Assembly (NCBI GenBank): GCA_963556695.1 | Contig: CAUWAG010000004.1 | Span: 62,001-126,000, forward strand | Direction of reading: 5' to 3' | Length of the DNA stretch: 64,000 nucleotides | From: Anthostomella pinea | Lineage: Eukaryota; Ascomycota; Sordariomycetes; Xylariales; Xylariaceae | Shown: one piece after another, positions 32,933-47,385 of the stretch | How the letters are laid out: each line of letters starts with the position of its first letter | Numbering within the stretch: position 1 is the first letter of the stretch | Notes under the pieces: generated by a model | The model's database searches: none | What the model was told of the DNA's origin: nothing | Seen by the model: the letters and a program-made list of their open reading frames with translations, nothing else | Translations under genes and position numbers: made by a program

Positions 32933-33930
32933 TCATCCTCGTCGCTGTCTTTGGTGCCTGATCATTCTTTCGACCTCCATGATCCCAGCCCTGACACCAT
33001 CGATGACGTGAAGCACGACGTATGCGAAGTGCTCCCCGCGCTGCTCTTTTGCCGCCGTGCGTATGGTGTCCTTTAGTCCTGCCATGCCTGCGCAACCCAC
33101 TGCATCATTTGTCGTCAGTAATCTCTGACAGGGAGTACATGTAGCTCTCCACCACTCGCGGAGAGTGACAACTTCCACCTCTCGAGACACGAAAGAGGCA
33201 AAGGACGGACGGCTCTGGTTCCTACTCACTGACGATGCACGTTGTGTTGCCCCCTTGCAGCAGCCGCTTTGTGGCCGTGATCAGCTTCTCCCTAACCACT
33301 ACTGGATCAACCCCGTGGTGGAAGTCGGAAGCATTGAGGCCCGTGGACTCGACGCCAGCGAACTTGGCAGTCGGCCCCTTGCCATCGACGCCCAGAAACG
33401 CGTTGACGCCATCGGCGAGATGCTCTTCCCAAAACTTGCCTGTTGTGAGGATGCCCCACTGCTGTCCCGGGCCGAGCAGAGACATGGCTGCAAGTATGCT
33501 GGCCTCGAAGATGCCAGTGACGGCTGTGGACTGGCCATGGGACGACTGTATCTTCGGCACGAGCGGGTGGACACTGAAACAGGCGACTACGATGCCCTGA
33601 TAGCAGTCGTGGAGCGTGTCGCCCAGGTCGCCTAGAACAGCTTCGGTGCTCTTTTGGATGTCGTGCCCATCGTTGATGCTTGCGGGAGCGTCTGGCGGCC
33701 CCGTATAGGTGTAGATCTCGGTCGACTGGACGCCACGTAAGCTGCGAACCTGAGGGGATTACATGTCGCGACGACGAGGAGTCCCAAGACGTGGAATGTG
33801 TATGTTCACGTACGTAGGGCAGATCTATGCTGTGAACAACGGCTTCCATTCCGTCAGTCATGGACTGGGAAGAGTTGGGGTTCAGCACGAGGATTCTGGT
33901 CGCCCTCCCTCGCACGAGCTTGGTAGCCAT
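32933..33930 (-). CDS. DCG1: Asp/Glu/hydantoin racemase family protein, DCG1-like
   Basis: A 267-residue cytosolic protein. Exons 33930-33814, 33749-33230 and 33099-32933; introns 64 and 130 bp. It begins RILVLNPNSSQSMTDGM and continues with YTGPPDAPASI, GIFEASILAAMSLLG and, across the second splice, TTCIVMGCAGMAGL. Both cysteines expected of the two-base racemase fold are present, in VACFSVHP and in GCAGM. Yeast DCG1, the closest relative I recognise, responds to nitrogen supply and has been linked to allantoin use, but its reaction is unproven. Its 3' end faces the VPS73-like gene, with only 73 bp between the stop codons. Confidence 0.85.
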
Positions 33931-34823
33931 CGATGCTGAGCAGTGAGCAGTGAGAGGAAGATGAAGGTGGCCGTGCTCGGGACTTCTTTACTCTGCGGCA
34001 GCCTTTGACACGGTCTCCTGAGTCCTGAAGCCTGAAGCCTGAGATGAAGCTTCAGGGTTGTGTCGTGCTCAGGAATAGAAGGTTACCGGTATACAAGGTG
34101 ACTGACCTGATTGCCGATACCTACAATGTATTAGACTACATGTACCTTAGGTACCTAAACACTAACAGCATTGAACGTACGTACCCAAGTACCTACATCC
34201 CAGCATCCTAGGTATATGCTGGATAGGAGGCAGGTAGCCTTCTACATGTAGATACACACCTACCTCAGATTAACCAGGTGGCTGTTCAATGCTCATGTTG
34301 TATTGCCCTGGTTGACACTGGACAGTACTTGACAGTTCGGTGTCGATTGCGGGGTGCCAATTGCTTGCTACATGCATGTAACTGAGCAGTGAGGGGTTAA
34401 TAATATCTGACTTCATTTATGTCGTGCATTGATGTTGATGACTAAGGTAATGACCCCAGCCGCAAAAAGCAGCAGCCACAGCCCCAGAGCCACGAGGATG
34501 CTACTGCATACTTGCATATATGCAGGCTGGAGGTGCTTGTGTGGGTATGGATTTAGACATGCCCGGCTGCCAGGCTGCCAGGCTGCGCCAGCCCCGCCAT
34601 CGCCATCACCATCGCCATCGCCATCGCCATCACAATCACCTTCACCCTCACACGCCCTGCCCTCACCCTCTCCGTATCTGGCGTACATTGGCTGCAAGTT
34701 ACGGGCCACTCCCCAACCTACTTGCCTATATAGCGTCCTCGACCCATGCAGCACGACCGCCCGGCGCCAATCCATAAACAACCCAAGGAGTTCGCAGTCA
34801 CCCCCCTACCGTCTGCAGAAACC
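33931..34823. other. Divergent promoter region DCG1 / ARP2
   Basis: 893 bp without a gene. It holds a cluster of TACCTAGGTAC-like motifs at about 34130-34270 and a GCCATC hexamer repeat at 34596-34632. Confidence 0.5.
34596..34632. repeat. GCCATC hexanucleotide repeat
   Basis: About six imperfect copies of GCCATC/ACCATC lie upstream of ARP2. Related CAC/TCA triplets continue to about 34650. Confidence 0.75.
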
Positions 34824-36156
34824 ATGGCGGCTCCTCCTCCGATCGGTCAGTCATAACCACAATCAACACCTAGAAGCTCTCCTGCATGTGAGCCCCTTCT
34901 TGTCTGACGTCCTAGCTAGTTCTCGACGGCGGCACCGGCTTCTTGAAGGTTGGGTATGCCGCGCAGAACTTCCCCGAGCATCAGTACCCGTCCATCGTCG
35001 GCCGACCCATCTTGCGAACCGAGGAGAGGAGTAGCGACAATGACATTACAATCAAGGACATCATGTGCGGAGACGAGGCCGCCGCCGCCCGGACCATGCT
35101 CCAGATCTCATACCCAATGGAAAACGGCATCGTCAAGAAGTGGGATGACATGCAGCATCTCTGGGACTACACCTTCTACGAGAAGATGAAGGTTGACCCG
35201 AAAGGGCGCAAGATCCTTCTCACCGAGCCGCCCATGAACCCTCTCAAGAACAGAGAGCAGATGTGCGAAGTCATGTTCGAGCGCTACGGGTTCGGAGGTG
35301 TCTACGTGGCTATTCAGGCCGTTTTGGCATTGTACGCTCAAGGTATGTGCGCCCGGCGCCTATGATTTGAGCCATTCCCATCCTACCGTCATCCGTGTCC
35401 ACAGGGTGGCGTTAACTATGACCAGGGCTGAGCTCCGGTGTGGTCGTCGACTCCGGTGACGGGGTCACCCATATCGTTCCGGTGTACGAGTCTGTCGTCC
35501 TGAATCACCTCACCCGAAGACTCGATGTGGCAGGGCGGGACGTGACCCGGAACCTCATCGCGCTTCTCCTAAGAAGGGGTTACGCGCTCAACCGAACAGC
35601 TGACTTCGAGACAGTTCGACAGATCAAGGAGAAGCTTTGTTACGTGTCCTACGACCTGGAACTGGATAAGCGCCTTAGTGAAGACACGACAGTCCTGGTG
35701 GAGAGCTACACCCTTCCTGACGGCCGGGTGATTCGTGTAGGCAGTGAGCGTTTTGAGGCACCCGAGTGTCTGTTCCAGCCCCATTTGGTCGACTGCGAAC
35801 AACCAGGCATGGCCGAGTTCCTCTTCAACACCATCCAAGCCGCAGACGTCGACGTGCGCTCGTCTCTGTTCAAGGCGATCGTCCTCTCGGGTGGTAGCAG
35901 CATGTATCCCGGCCTCCCTTCGAGGTTGGAGAAGGAGCTCAAGCAGCTATGGCTCACACGCGTCCTCAGCGGCAACCCGGAACGGCTGAACAAGTTCAAG
36001 GTTAGGATAGAGGATCCCCCACGACGGCGGCACATGGTATTCCTGGGCGGTGCGGTGCTGGCGAACATCATGGCGGACAAGGAAAGCATGTGGATCACGC
36101 AGCAAGAGTGGGAGGAGCAAGGACCGAGGATCCTGGAGAAGTTGGGACCGCGATAG
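34824..36156 (+). CDS. ARP2: Actin-related protein 2 (Arp2/3 complex)
   Basis: A 391-residue subunit of the Arp2/3 complex that nucleates branched actin at cortical patches and endocytic sites. Exons 34824-34845 (MAAPPPI), 34920-35342 and 35426-36156; introns 74 and 83 bp. The actin fold is clear: [14 protein letters not shown] (phosphate loop), [35 protein letters not shown] (second phosphate loop) and [11 protein letters not shown]. The length is equal to that of yeast Arp2. The first exon has only 22 coding bases. Confidence 0.97.
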
Positions 36157-36627
36157 AAAGGGGGTTGAAAGGGGGTTTCCCGGCCGTATGGGACGGACCT
36201 CAGGTAGCCAGCTCGCCCACGGTGACAATCGGGACATTCGTCAAAACGAGCCTTGCGGTAAATATGGCTAGCTCACGACATCAATGAGTCGCGATCTCGA
36301 GTGACATGCTTTCGTTACGGTAGGATGATATTCCTGACTGTTTTTCCTTCGCAAGATTGTCAGTCCGGTCTAATGAGACTTGGACTTGTCTGGGCCACCT
36401 TGTTTTATTGCATATTCAGATGCTTACGTAGCCACACCTCCCTCAGCCACACCTCCCATTCGACATAGAGCACTCTCACTCACCGCATCCAGTCTCATAT
36501 CATTCTCACGGCCGGCTATGCGATGCCGGCCCTGTGTCAGAGCCGATCCCACAGCTTGACAGCGGAGGCCAGCCCGTTTGTCGGAACTCACAGCCGTGAC
36601 CTCAAGTAGTCCTACCTACTCGCCCAC
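36157..36627. other. Intergenic region, no gene seen
   Basis: 471 bp between ARP2 and SSN3 on the same strand. It contains the direct repeat CCACACCTCCC(T/A) at about 36433-36462. Nothing else seen. Confidence 0.5.
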
Positions 36628-38348
36628 ATGAGTCTCACCAATCCCTCGTCGGCGGCGTCGGGCTCCGCATCCGTTTCCGCCCGGAACCAGACTTTGAAAA
36701 GGAGCGTACATGCCGCTTTTGAAGGTACGATTACTGTGTCTTGACTACCTGCCCTGGGTAGGGTAGCCTGGTTTCGCGACTGATTGTAGACGGATGCCCC
36801 TGCGTCTCTCTGGACCACCCACACACATCCCGCCGTGGGCCTTTGCCGAAAGCGCCTGGGCCGGCTAGCCGCCTTTGGGACATAGATTGGACTCTGTTGA
36901 GTGACGAGCTATGGCACAGTTGGCGCACATCTACTCAACCCACCCAGGCTACCTACCTATGTTTCCCGCTCGCCGAGGGTCCCAGCCTGTCCTTCTCCTT
37001 TCCATAGTCAGCAAGCCAACTCCCTTGCTTGTTGACAGGCTGTTTGGGCATCAGCTGACACCTCTCAGATCCCCATGACCGTGGTGGAAATATGGGCTAC
37101 CAGTCCAAAGTTAGGGTCATTGATAGATACAAGGTAATCGGCTTCATCAGTAGTGGAACCTACGGGCGAGTATATAAGGCTGTGGGACGGCAGGGCCAGA
37201 CCGGCGAATTTGCCATCAAGAAGTTCAAGCCGGACAAGGAGGGCGAGCAAATACAATACACTGGTATCTCCCAGTCGGCCGTCCGAGAGATGGCTCTCTG
37301 TTCTGAGCTGAAACACGACAATGTTATTCGGCTCATCGAGATCATCCTGGAAGACAAGTGCATATTCATGGTGTTCGAGTATGCGGAGCACGACCTGCTG
37401 CAGATCATCCACCACCACACGCAGCAGCCGCGGCATAGCGTCCCACCGCCGACCGTCAAGAGCATAATGTTCCAGCTGCTGAACGGCTGCCAGTACCTTC
37501 ACAGTAACTGGGTCCTGCACCGGGATCTGAAGCCGGCCAACATCATGGTCACGTCCGGCGGGCAGGTCAAGGTCGGAGATCTGGGCCTGGCTCGTCTCTT
37601 CCAGAAGCCGCTCCATTCCCTCTTCAGCGGCGATAAGGTCGTCGTCACCATATGGTATCGTGCGCCAGAGCTGCTCCTGGGGAGTCGGCATTACACGCCC
37701 GCGATTGACATGTGGGCTGTGGGGTGCATCTTCGCCGAGCTTCTGTCCCTGCGGCCAATCTTCAAAGGGGAGGAGGCCAAGATGGACAAGAAGACGGTAC
37801 CCTTTCAGCGGAATCAGATGCAAAGGATTGTCGACATCATGGGCCTACCAAACAAGGACCGTTGGCCCTATCTCACCAGCATGCCCGAGTACAACAATCT
37901 GGCCACGCTGCAGGCGCCTTCGTTACACCAGGGGCATCACCACCACGGAGGTCACGGCAAGTCGGCGGCGGCTTCGACAAGTCTTCTCGCGAAGTGGTAC
38001 TACAGCACAATCGGCGCGCACTCGTCGACATCGTCACCCTCGTCAAACAACAGCCTCAGCGCCCTTGGCGCTGAGGGCTACAAACTCCTGTCAGGACTGC
38101 TCGAGTACGACCCGGAGAAGCGTCTAACGGCCGCGCAGGCGCTGCAGCACCCATTTTTCAGCAGCAATACCGGAGTTGGCGACAAGGTCAGCAACAACTG
38201 CTTCGAGGGGCTGAAGACTGCGTATCCGCAGCGCCGCGTCAGCCAGGACGATAATGACATACGCACCAGCAGCCTGCCCGGGACGAAACGGTCCGGGCTG
38301 CCGGATGACAGCGTTGTGAGGCCGGTCAAGAGGGTCAAGGAAGCTTGA
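36628..38348 (+). CDS. SSN3: Cyclin-dependent kinase 8 of Mediator (Srb10/Ssn3)
   Basis: A 458-residue kinase of the Mediator CDK8 module, which phosphorylates RNA polymerase II and activators in the nucleus. Exon 2 (37069-38348) alone would start at MGYQSKV. An upstream exon 36628-36724 (MSLTNPSSAASGSASV...) joins over a 344-bp GTACGA...CTCAG intron in the right phase, giving AAFEDPHDRGGNMGYQSK; I prefer this model. Kinase motifs are SSGTYGRVYKA (near residue 57), FAIKKFK, HRDLKPAN (183-190), DLGLAR in place of DFG, and WYRAPELLLG. A His/Ser-rich insert follows PEYNNLATLQAP (about 275-320). The C terminus ends in a basic NLS-like stretch (RPVKRVKEA). Confidence 0.94.
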
Positions 38349-39256
38349 TGGGAACCGCGGCCGGTGATGACTACAATGATGACTCGTCATGCATGATGGC
38401 ACTTCCCCATTTTAGCGATCGAGTGAACATACCAAGACGGACTATCCAGCCAAGCAGGATTGCTGACCAAAGGGGAGGATGGTGCCGGTGAGTGTCATTA
38501 GCCGTGGTATTATAAAAGTTGTTGGCCCATGGATCGGGCCGGTATTAGAGAAGGCGTTGTTCTAGTGTACAAATAACCTCCAAATGCTTCATTACTTGAT
38601 CGTGAGGGACTTCTCTCTGCCTGCCGCCGATCGGTATTCCAGACCTTCGTATCGCCAAAAAGGTGGGGTAGATTATCATCGCAATTATGTCAAAGGCTGC
38701 TCCTTGCTTGCCGACTAGGTGGTGTATGCGCCCGCTCTCTGCTGCTCCTGTTTGCCGCTTGTCTCTAAACTCCTAGGCTGACCTCATTCACGGGCGACGT
38801 GTGAGCTTGTCCAGGCCAACAAGTCGCAAACGTACAAGCCTCCTTCCTCCGCTAATTTCTCTCCGTCGAGACGACTTCGCAAAAGTGCTTTCGCATCTGC
38901 ATCTCACGCGTACTCGTACACGTACAACACACGAATTTGGGGAATAGACTCAAAGCAAAAGCAACAAAGGGGGAATCAGAGTGATAGAGCCAAGAACCAC
39001 CCCGCCCCTTTCCCATGTCGTTTCCTTCCTTCAAAGAGAAACCGTAGGGGTGAATCATGAATCATGGCGGGTTCGAGCTTCTGGGAAGTGTGCATTGGAA
39101 CCGCAGCAGAGCGCCCACGGGGCCTTGTTCAGGCAGACGCTCTCATGTACACCGTAGACAACAACAACAACAACAACAACAGATGCCCAGCTCGGCCCAT
39201 GCCGGGGTTCGAGGGTTGGCCGAATACCGGATAGTGTCGTTCTACGTCAAGAAGTC
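38349..39256. other. Convergent intergenic region, no gene seen
   Basis: About 900 bp between the 3' ends of SSN3 and ARF6. It contains a CAA microsatellite (39159-39181) near the ARF6 end. No gene or RNA recognised. Confidence 0.5.
39159..39181. repeat. CAA microsatellite
   Basis: About eight CAA units lie downstream of the ARF6 stop codon, presumably in its 3' UTR. Confidence 0.85.
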
Positions 39257-42246
<2,990 letters not shown>

Positions 42247-43291
42247 TCATCCTCGATACTCGACCACATGTCGACGGGTGACAGCCTGCATCGTATTGCT
42301 ACTCTCCTCACCCTCGAACTTGAGGTTCACCTTGGTGTCACCGTCCATCCCTATGACCTCGGCCTTGTAGAAAGTTGTCGTGTTTGGGTAGAGCGCCAGC
42401 ACAACTTTGCCCTTGTCAAGGGGAGGCAAGACTGTCCCATCCCTGGGGATTAAAATCATGTTGCTGGCGCTGGTCCGAAAGTCCTTCTGGTGGCCATTCT
42501 CATCCACGTCGGCATCGAGAACCCTATACCGCCTCGACTTGCCCTCGCCGCGCACTTCTTGGACAATACCAAGAATCCAGTCCGTCTGTTCGTTGCTAGC
42601 CGGCTTTGGTTTGAAGGCGACCTCGTCGTCCTTGGCGAAGTTTTGCTTAGAACGCATGGCGCTGGCGGCCGCGTTGGGCTGAGGCTCGGTACTGCCCATC
42701 TTGGGGACGGGCGTGGAGCGATCCTGGGGCTTGGGCGGCATCGAGTCTCCCCGTTCAGCCTTACCGCTGTTGCCCATACGCCGAGAGACGTTACTCTGGT
42801 TGGGAGATGGGATGGGAGAATCGGCGGCTTCGAAGTCGTACAGATCACGGGGCCTCTGAGGTGCCACACGCGAGGCGCTGGCCTCCTTCTGTTCCTCGTT
42901 GGCCTTCTGCACGGCCTTCAAGACCTTGAGATCCTCGATCAGCTTGGTGAGGTTTTGGGCTGCAGCATCGTTGATCTTAACACCCTTGCGGAGCAGGCTA
43001 TCAACCTTGTTGTAATCCTCCGAGGAGAGGTCTAGGTTTCACAGGTTCAGTATTGGTAGCGTGAGCATGCAGGTGCACGGCCAGCCAAGACTTACTGCCT
43101 TTGTTCTCGTTCTCGGCCATGCGCTTGTCCTGGTCGCGGATGTCAAGGACATTCGCACTGCTCTCGTTGAAGGCGTCCAGGACACCCATTATCTTTTCCT
43201 TGCTGTCCTTCCACATGGCCAGCTCCTCGCCGTGCTCACCGGCCTCACTGTTCCGGTTGAGGCCCCGACGCTGATTTCCCCTCGAAGACAT
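42247..43291 (-). CDS. SGF29: SAGA complex subunit SGF29 (tandem Tudor)
   Basis: A 326-residue subunit of the SAGA histone acetyltransferase complex; in the family its tandem Tudor domain reads H3K4me2/3. Exons 43291-43096 and 43031-42247; the intron is 64 bp (GTAAGT...CCTAG). The N-terminal 120 residues form a helical region with an acidic start. The middle is Pro/Ser-rich linker. The C-terminal double Tudor covers about 190-326: VAFKPKPA, WILGIVQEV, YRVLDADVDENG, then VLALYPNTTTFYKAEVIG and RHVVEYRG. The length and order are normal for filamentous fungi. Confidence 0.94.
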
Positions 43292-44045
43292 TTTGGGGTG
43301 TTTTGGTCAAGAAGGTTGGCAGTGGTGTTCTAGCCTCAGACTGGGACGGCGTTGGGACTGCAAGAAGAAGAAGTGAAGCGTTGTGGATTCCCACTGCACG
43401 TGTGCATTGCACCTTCCTACTGTGTACATGTGAACAACCACCTGTGACCTCAAGGTAGTACCTAAGGTACACGATCGGACCCCTGCAGCTGATAAGCAGG
43501 CGGCAGATGTATAAGTGCGGGGCAGTGAAGACCCAAAAGACGGGGCAGAAATTGGGCGGTCATCCCGATCAGGAAATGTGCTTGATGCGGGGCTGCAGGG
43601 GTAAGAGCTGTAGCCTGTACAGTGCACAGTAGGTACAGCGGCAAGCCGCAAGGCGGGGGTTGTCCAGCACATGGATAGAAATTGATCAAGGTCTCGTCAT
43701 CACTGCAGTCAATAACTTTACCACCTGCACATTGCCATATTGGGCTATTCCATCCATTGTCGTCCTCGAGCACCTGCGCAACCTTTCACCATCCAAAACT
43801 GCCACATGCTGCGGGCATACACCAAAATACCCGTGAACAACCACACATTGCCTGCATAACCCCAGGCTTGCCTCATATAGTACCGCTCTTTCGAGTTAAT
43901 AGATAGAGTCAGGTCTTGACGACAGACAGTCACATAGACCCCCGACCACCCCGACCACCTCGACCACCACGACCACCACGACCACCTCGATCACCTCGGC
44001 TACTACCCGCCTGCCTTAGGTGCCGAACACACGCGACCTTTGAAA
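43292..44045. other. Divergent promoter region SGF29 / PMI40
   Basis: 754 bp without a gene. It ends in a 9-bp tandem repeat (43941-43994) that lies about 50 bases before the PMI40 start. Confidence 0.5.
43941..43994 (+). repeat. 9-bp tandem repeat in the PMI40 leader
   Basis: Six copies of CNCGACCAC. The repeat is probably in the transcribed 5' leader of the phosphomannose isomerase gene, given its closeness to the start codon. Confidence 0.85.
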
Positions 44046-45487
44046 ATGGTGCTGCCGGTACCCCTGATGCGACTTCAGTGCGGAGTGAATTCGTACGACT
44101 GGGGCAAGCTCGGGTCTGACTCGGCCGCCGCCAGGTATGCCGCCGCAACCCCTACGGATACTCTGGGCATCCAGTCCGACAAGCCCTATGCCGAGGTGAG
44201 TTCATCGCCCGCGTGTACCATGGTGCTGCTTGCATGGCCGATGGCCGCTAACACGGGCGACCGCGGTAGCTATGGATGGGCACACATCCCTCGAACCCCT
44301 CCAAGGACCTCGAGTCCGGCCGCACACTCCTTGATCTCGTCGAGTCCAACCAGATGCTCCTCTCACCCTCGGTCAAGGCCCGATACGGAACCAAGCTGCC
44401 CTTCCTCTTCAAGGTTCTCTCCATCAACAAGGCTCTCTCCATCCAAGCCCACCCCAACAAGCAGCTGGCCGAGCAACTCCATGCCAGAGATCCCAAGAAC
44501 TACCCCGACGACAACCACAAGCCCGAGATGGCCATTGCCATCACCGATTTCGAGGGGCTGTGTGGCTTCCGTCCGCTGGGCGAGATTGCCCACTTCCTCT
44601 CATCCGTCTCCGCCCTGCGCCAGCTCGTGGGGGAAGATGATGCCAAAGCCTTCGTTGCCACCGCCCGTGGCCAAGAGCATGACGATTCATCTGAATCCAC
44701 CGTACAGAACAAGAGGGCACTCCAGTCTGCCTTTGCCGCCCTGATGAAGTCCTCCCCCGAAGACGTCGCGTCCGCCGCCAAGTCCCTGATGGCCGAAGTC
44801 GAGAGCAAGGGGGCCGAGTTCGCCGATGGCGGCGTAGGGTCGACAGGTGGGCAGGTCATGGCCGAGCTTGTCGGCCGGTTAGACAAGCAGTTCCCTGGAG
44901 ACATTGGCCTATTCGTCCTGTTCTTCCTCAACTACGTCCAACTGTCGCCGGGCGAGGCGCTGTTCTTAAAGGCAGACGACATTCACGCCTACTTGTCGGG
45001 GGATATCATCGAGTGTATGGCCGCCAGCGACAATGTTGTGCGGGCAGGATTCACTCCCAAGTTCAAGGACGTCCAGACTCTCGTCGACTTGCTGACGTAC
45101 AACTACGCGCCCATAGAGGAGCAAAAGATGTCAGCCAGCGAGTACCCCTACGTGGTTCTCAACCGGACCGCGTACAGCTCGGGGTCGGAAGCCATGTTGT
45201 ACGACCCTCCCATCGACGAGTTCAGCGTCATCAGGACGGTGCTGAAGGGCAGCGAGTCGAAGGCCACGTTTGACCCTATTGACGGGCCGAGCATCGTCAT
45301 CTGCGCAGGCGGGGAGGGCAGGCTTCATGTCGGGCCCAAGTCGGTGGAGATCAAGGAGGGCTACGTCTTCTTCGTCGGTGCCACCGCAGAGCTTGTCATG
45401 GAATCCAAGGGCGGCCCGGATGACGAGTTCACCACATTCAAGGCGTTCTGCGAAGTTGAGGACCACAGCAATGGTGCCCAGCTATGA
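44046..45487 (+). CDS. PMI40: Mannose-6-phosphate isomerase (type I)
   Basis: A 455-residue zinc enzyme that interconverts fructose-6-phosphate and mannose-6-phosphate. It feeds GDP-mannose synthesis for glycosylation and cell-wall mannan, in the cytosol. Exons 44046-44195 and 44270-45487; the 74-bp intron is GTGAGT...GGTAG. Key stretches are [22 protein letters not shown] across the splice, [14 protein letters not shown] (zinc Gln and His), NHKPEMAIA (zinc Glu), [16 protein letters not shown] (zinc His) and [10 protein letters not shown]. All expected zinc ligands are present. The length fits fungal type I enzymes. A TGA/ATG triplet run starts at the stop codon. Confidence 0.95.
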
Positions 45488-45521
45488 TGATGATATGATG
45501 ATGATGATGATGATGATGATG
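45485..45521 (+). repeat. ATG/TGA triplet microsatellite at the PMI40 stop
   Basis: About eleven ATG-phase triplets, with one slip, begin at the TGA stop codon of PMI40. Slippage here could move the stop by only a few codons. Confidence 0.8.
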
Positions 45522-46923
45522 CCACTATGTGGCATTCCTAGTACCCTCTTGAAGGGACAGGCAACCAAAGTAGGACAGTGGAAGAGGTAATGTGTTACGA
45601 GCTCGCGTTTACTAAGCATGCGTAGAGATCTCCGAAACTTAGCAATACATGTTTGGGTTCCGTGCCGTATGTGTTCATGCCCGCCTCCAGTTGTTAGTTG
45701 GGAGAACTACAATTGGCGCTTCTAATATGATTATGCACCAGACAGAAAGGTGCCTTCAGTCCAGTACTTCCATTCTCTTCGGCGCTGCCCCCGACCCTCG
45801 CCCAAGCCGCTCTCGTGTGCTTCTGCCTCTCCATGCTCCCCCGCTCGCTGCATGCGCGGGAACTCCACGCCAGTCAACAAGATGAAGCCCTCTAGTGGTA
45901 GAGCGCAAGGCACACCCGGTACGGAAGTCCTCAGAACGCGCCAGTCCTTGCCAGGGCGCGAGCCAGTCGATCAAAACGCCTAGAGTATCTACTTGCAGAA
46001 AGGGGTTTCATAGGCATCTGGAAAACAATTACGGATCAACCCTCGGGGGCCTGATGGTTCAACAGAATGGATACCAATCGATCTGCTCCACCAGCGATGC
46101 CAAGCACGCATAGTACAGACCACCTGCATGTATCCATGACCCTGCAGACGGCGCCGTCCAATCCGACGCGTCGTCGGCGGCGACTCGCCCCTCAGCCGTA
46201 ACCTCCAGTCCCTCACGACTCACCTGCCAGCCCTGCCTCCGTCGTCCAGCCGTCCAGCTCCGGCCCACAGCCTACGTGGCCCGCCAGCCAGCCGCTGCGA
46301 AGCCTCGTCGTTGGGCTCTGACGTTGCGTGCAGGTGGGCGGTGGGCGGTGGGCGGTCGGGACTTCAATGCGTGCTTGCACATGGGCCTGCCGCACGAAAC
46401 TCCGCGGCGGGACGAGGAGTCATTCCGACTCATTCGTGGTGGACGAGCGCGCGGGCGGTGGAGGAAGCAAACCCTCCCTGCCTCACTACTACCTTAGTTA
46501 TGACTTGCTTCATGCCCCTTATGAGCGAGCAACCAAGCGATAATGAGTTGCAGGCAGGTTTGGGCTTGCGTCTAGAGTGCCGGAAGACAGGGTAGACATA
46601 CGAGTGATATAGCCTTGGTTTCGTCGATACATTTTTCTCTTTGCTACCGCGTCTTCGTTGCCCCTTCGTGCTGCCCGAATACCTATTCCGGGCCAACCTG
46701 CACCACTCCTTGTATATCGACCCATGCGGTTTCCCGCCTGCCGTCTCGACATTTCAATCTTTGGAAAGAGATTACACAGCATTCTGGTTCCTTGAGCTGG
46801 CTCGAAGCCATTACTGAGGCTCTTTTGTCTTTTATTGCCTTGTTTTTGACTGGTTGGACATCGGCCTTGTCTCCCCCAAAGCCCAGGAACCGACATCTCG
46901 AGGAAGATATATAATTCGCCGCG
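45488..46923. other. Intergenic region, no gene seen
   Basis: 1.4 kb between PMI40 and the small secreted protein gene on the same strand. It contains a GGTGGGC triple repeat at 46333-46353. A tRNA A-box-like string near 45893 has no matching B box, so no tRNA is called. Confidence 0.5.
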
Positions 46924-47385
46924 ATGCTGGCCATCGCCGCCGTTGTCATCCTGCTAGGCCATGCCGAAGCCAGCGTGAGAACGCCCAGAACCCTCGGCCC
47001 AAGCTCAAATCCGACATCTCTAGTCCCGACGACGAGTGTTCTCCTGCCGGCATCACCAACAGGCATATCCACCGTCATGTTGCCGCATCCAACTGAGACG
47101 AGAGACGGCCTCCCGGACGGCGCACCAGACGTACAAAGGCCGCAAATCACAGCATTTCCGGATGAGGAGTTGGACTTGGGAACCAACTTGCGCGACACAG
47201 GCGGCCAAAAGTTCGTGCAGACAACATATTGGAGCTGCGTCACATTTCCGAGGGAGACGCATTGCGGTTGGCATCAGCCCATTCTGGATGCCGGTGCGGA
47301 AAGGATGGGATGCCATGTTGGCCGGAGGGTCGTACGGGCTGGCGTCGTTGCCGGTGTCGTAGGTGGTCTGTTGCTTGGGCTCTGA
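46924..47385 (+). CDS. Small secreted or membrane-anchored protein, unknown function
   Basis: A 153-residue protein in one exon. The N terminus MLAIAAVVILLGHAEA is a good signal peptide. A Ser/Thr/Pro-rich stretch follows (about 20-75), a likely site of O-glycosylation. A compact conserved-looking core comes next: FVQTTYWSCVTFPRETHCGWHQPILDAG (about 98-125, written here in part of its length only as TTYWSCVTF and HCGWHQPIL). The C terminus (VRAGVVAGVVGGLLLGL) is hydrophobic with a GxxxG-like pattern, suiting a GPI signal or a membrane anchor. I have seen similar Cys-containing short proteins in sordariomycetes but know no function. The match of signal, core and tail supports a real gene. Confidence 0.65.
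   Translation: MLAIAAVVILLGHAEASVRTPRTLGPSSNPTSLVPTTSVLLPASPTGISTVMLPHPTETRDGLPDGAPDVQRPQITAFPDEELDLGTNLRDTGGQKFVQTTYWSCVTFPRETHCGWHQPILDAGAERMGCHVGRRVVRAGVVAGVVGGLLLGL

Noticed and set aside
45885..45935. tRNA A-box-like string (TAGTGGTAGAGCG)
   Set aside because: No B box (GGTTCGANTCC type) at the right distance and no cloverleaf can be folded by eye.
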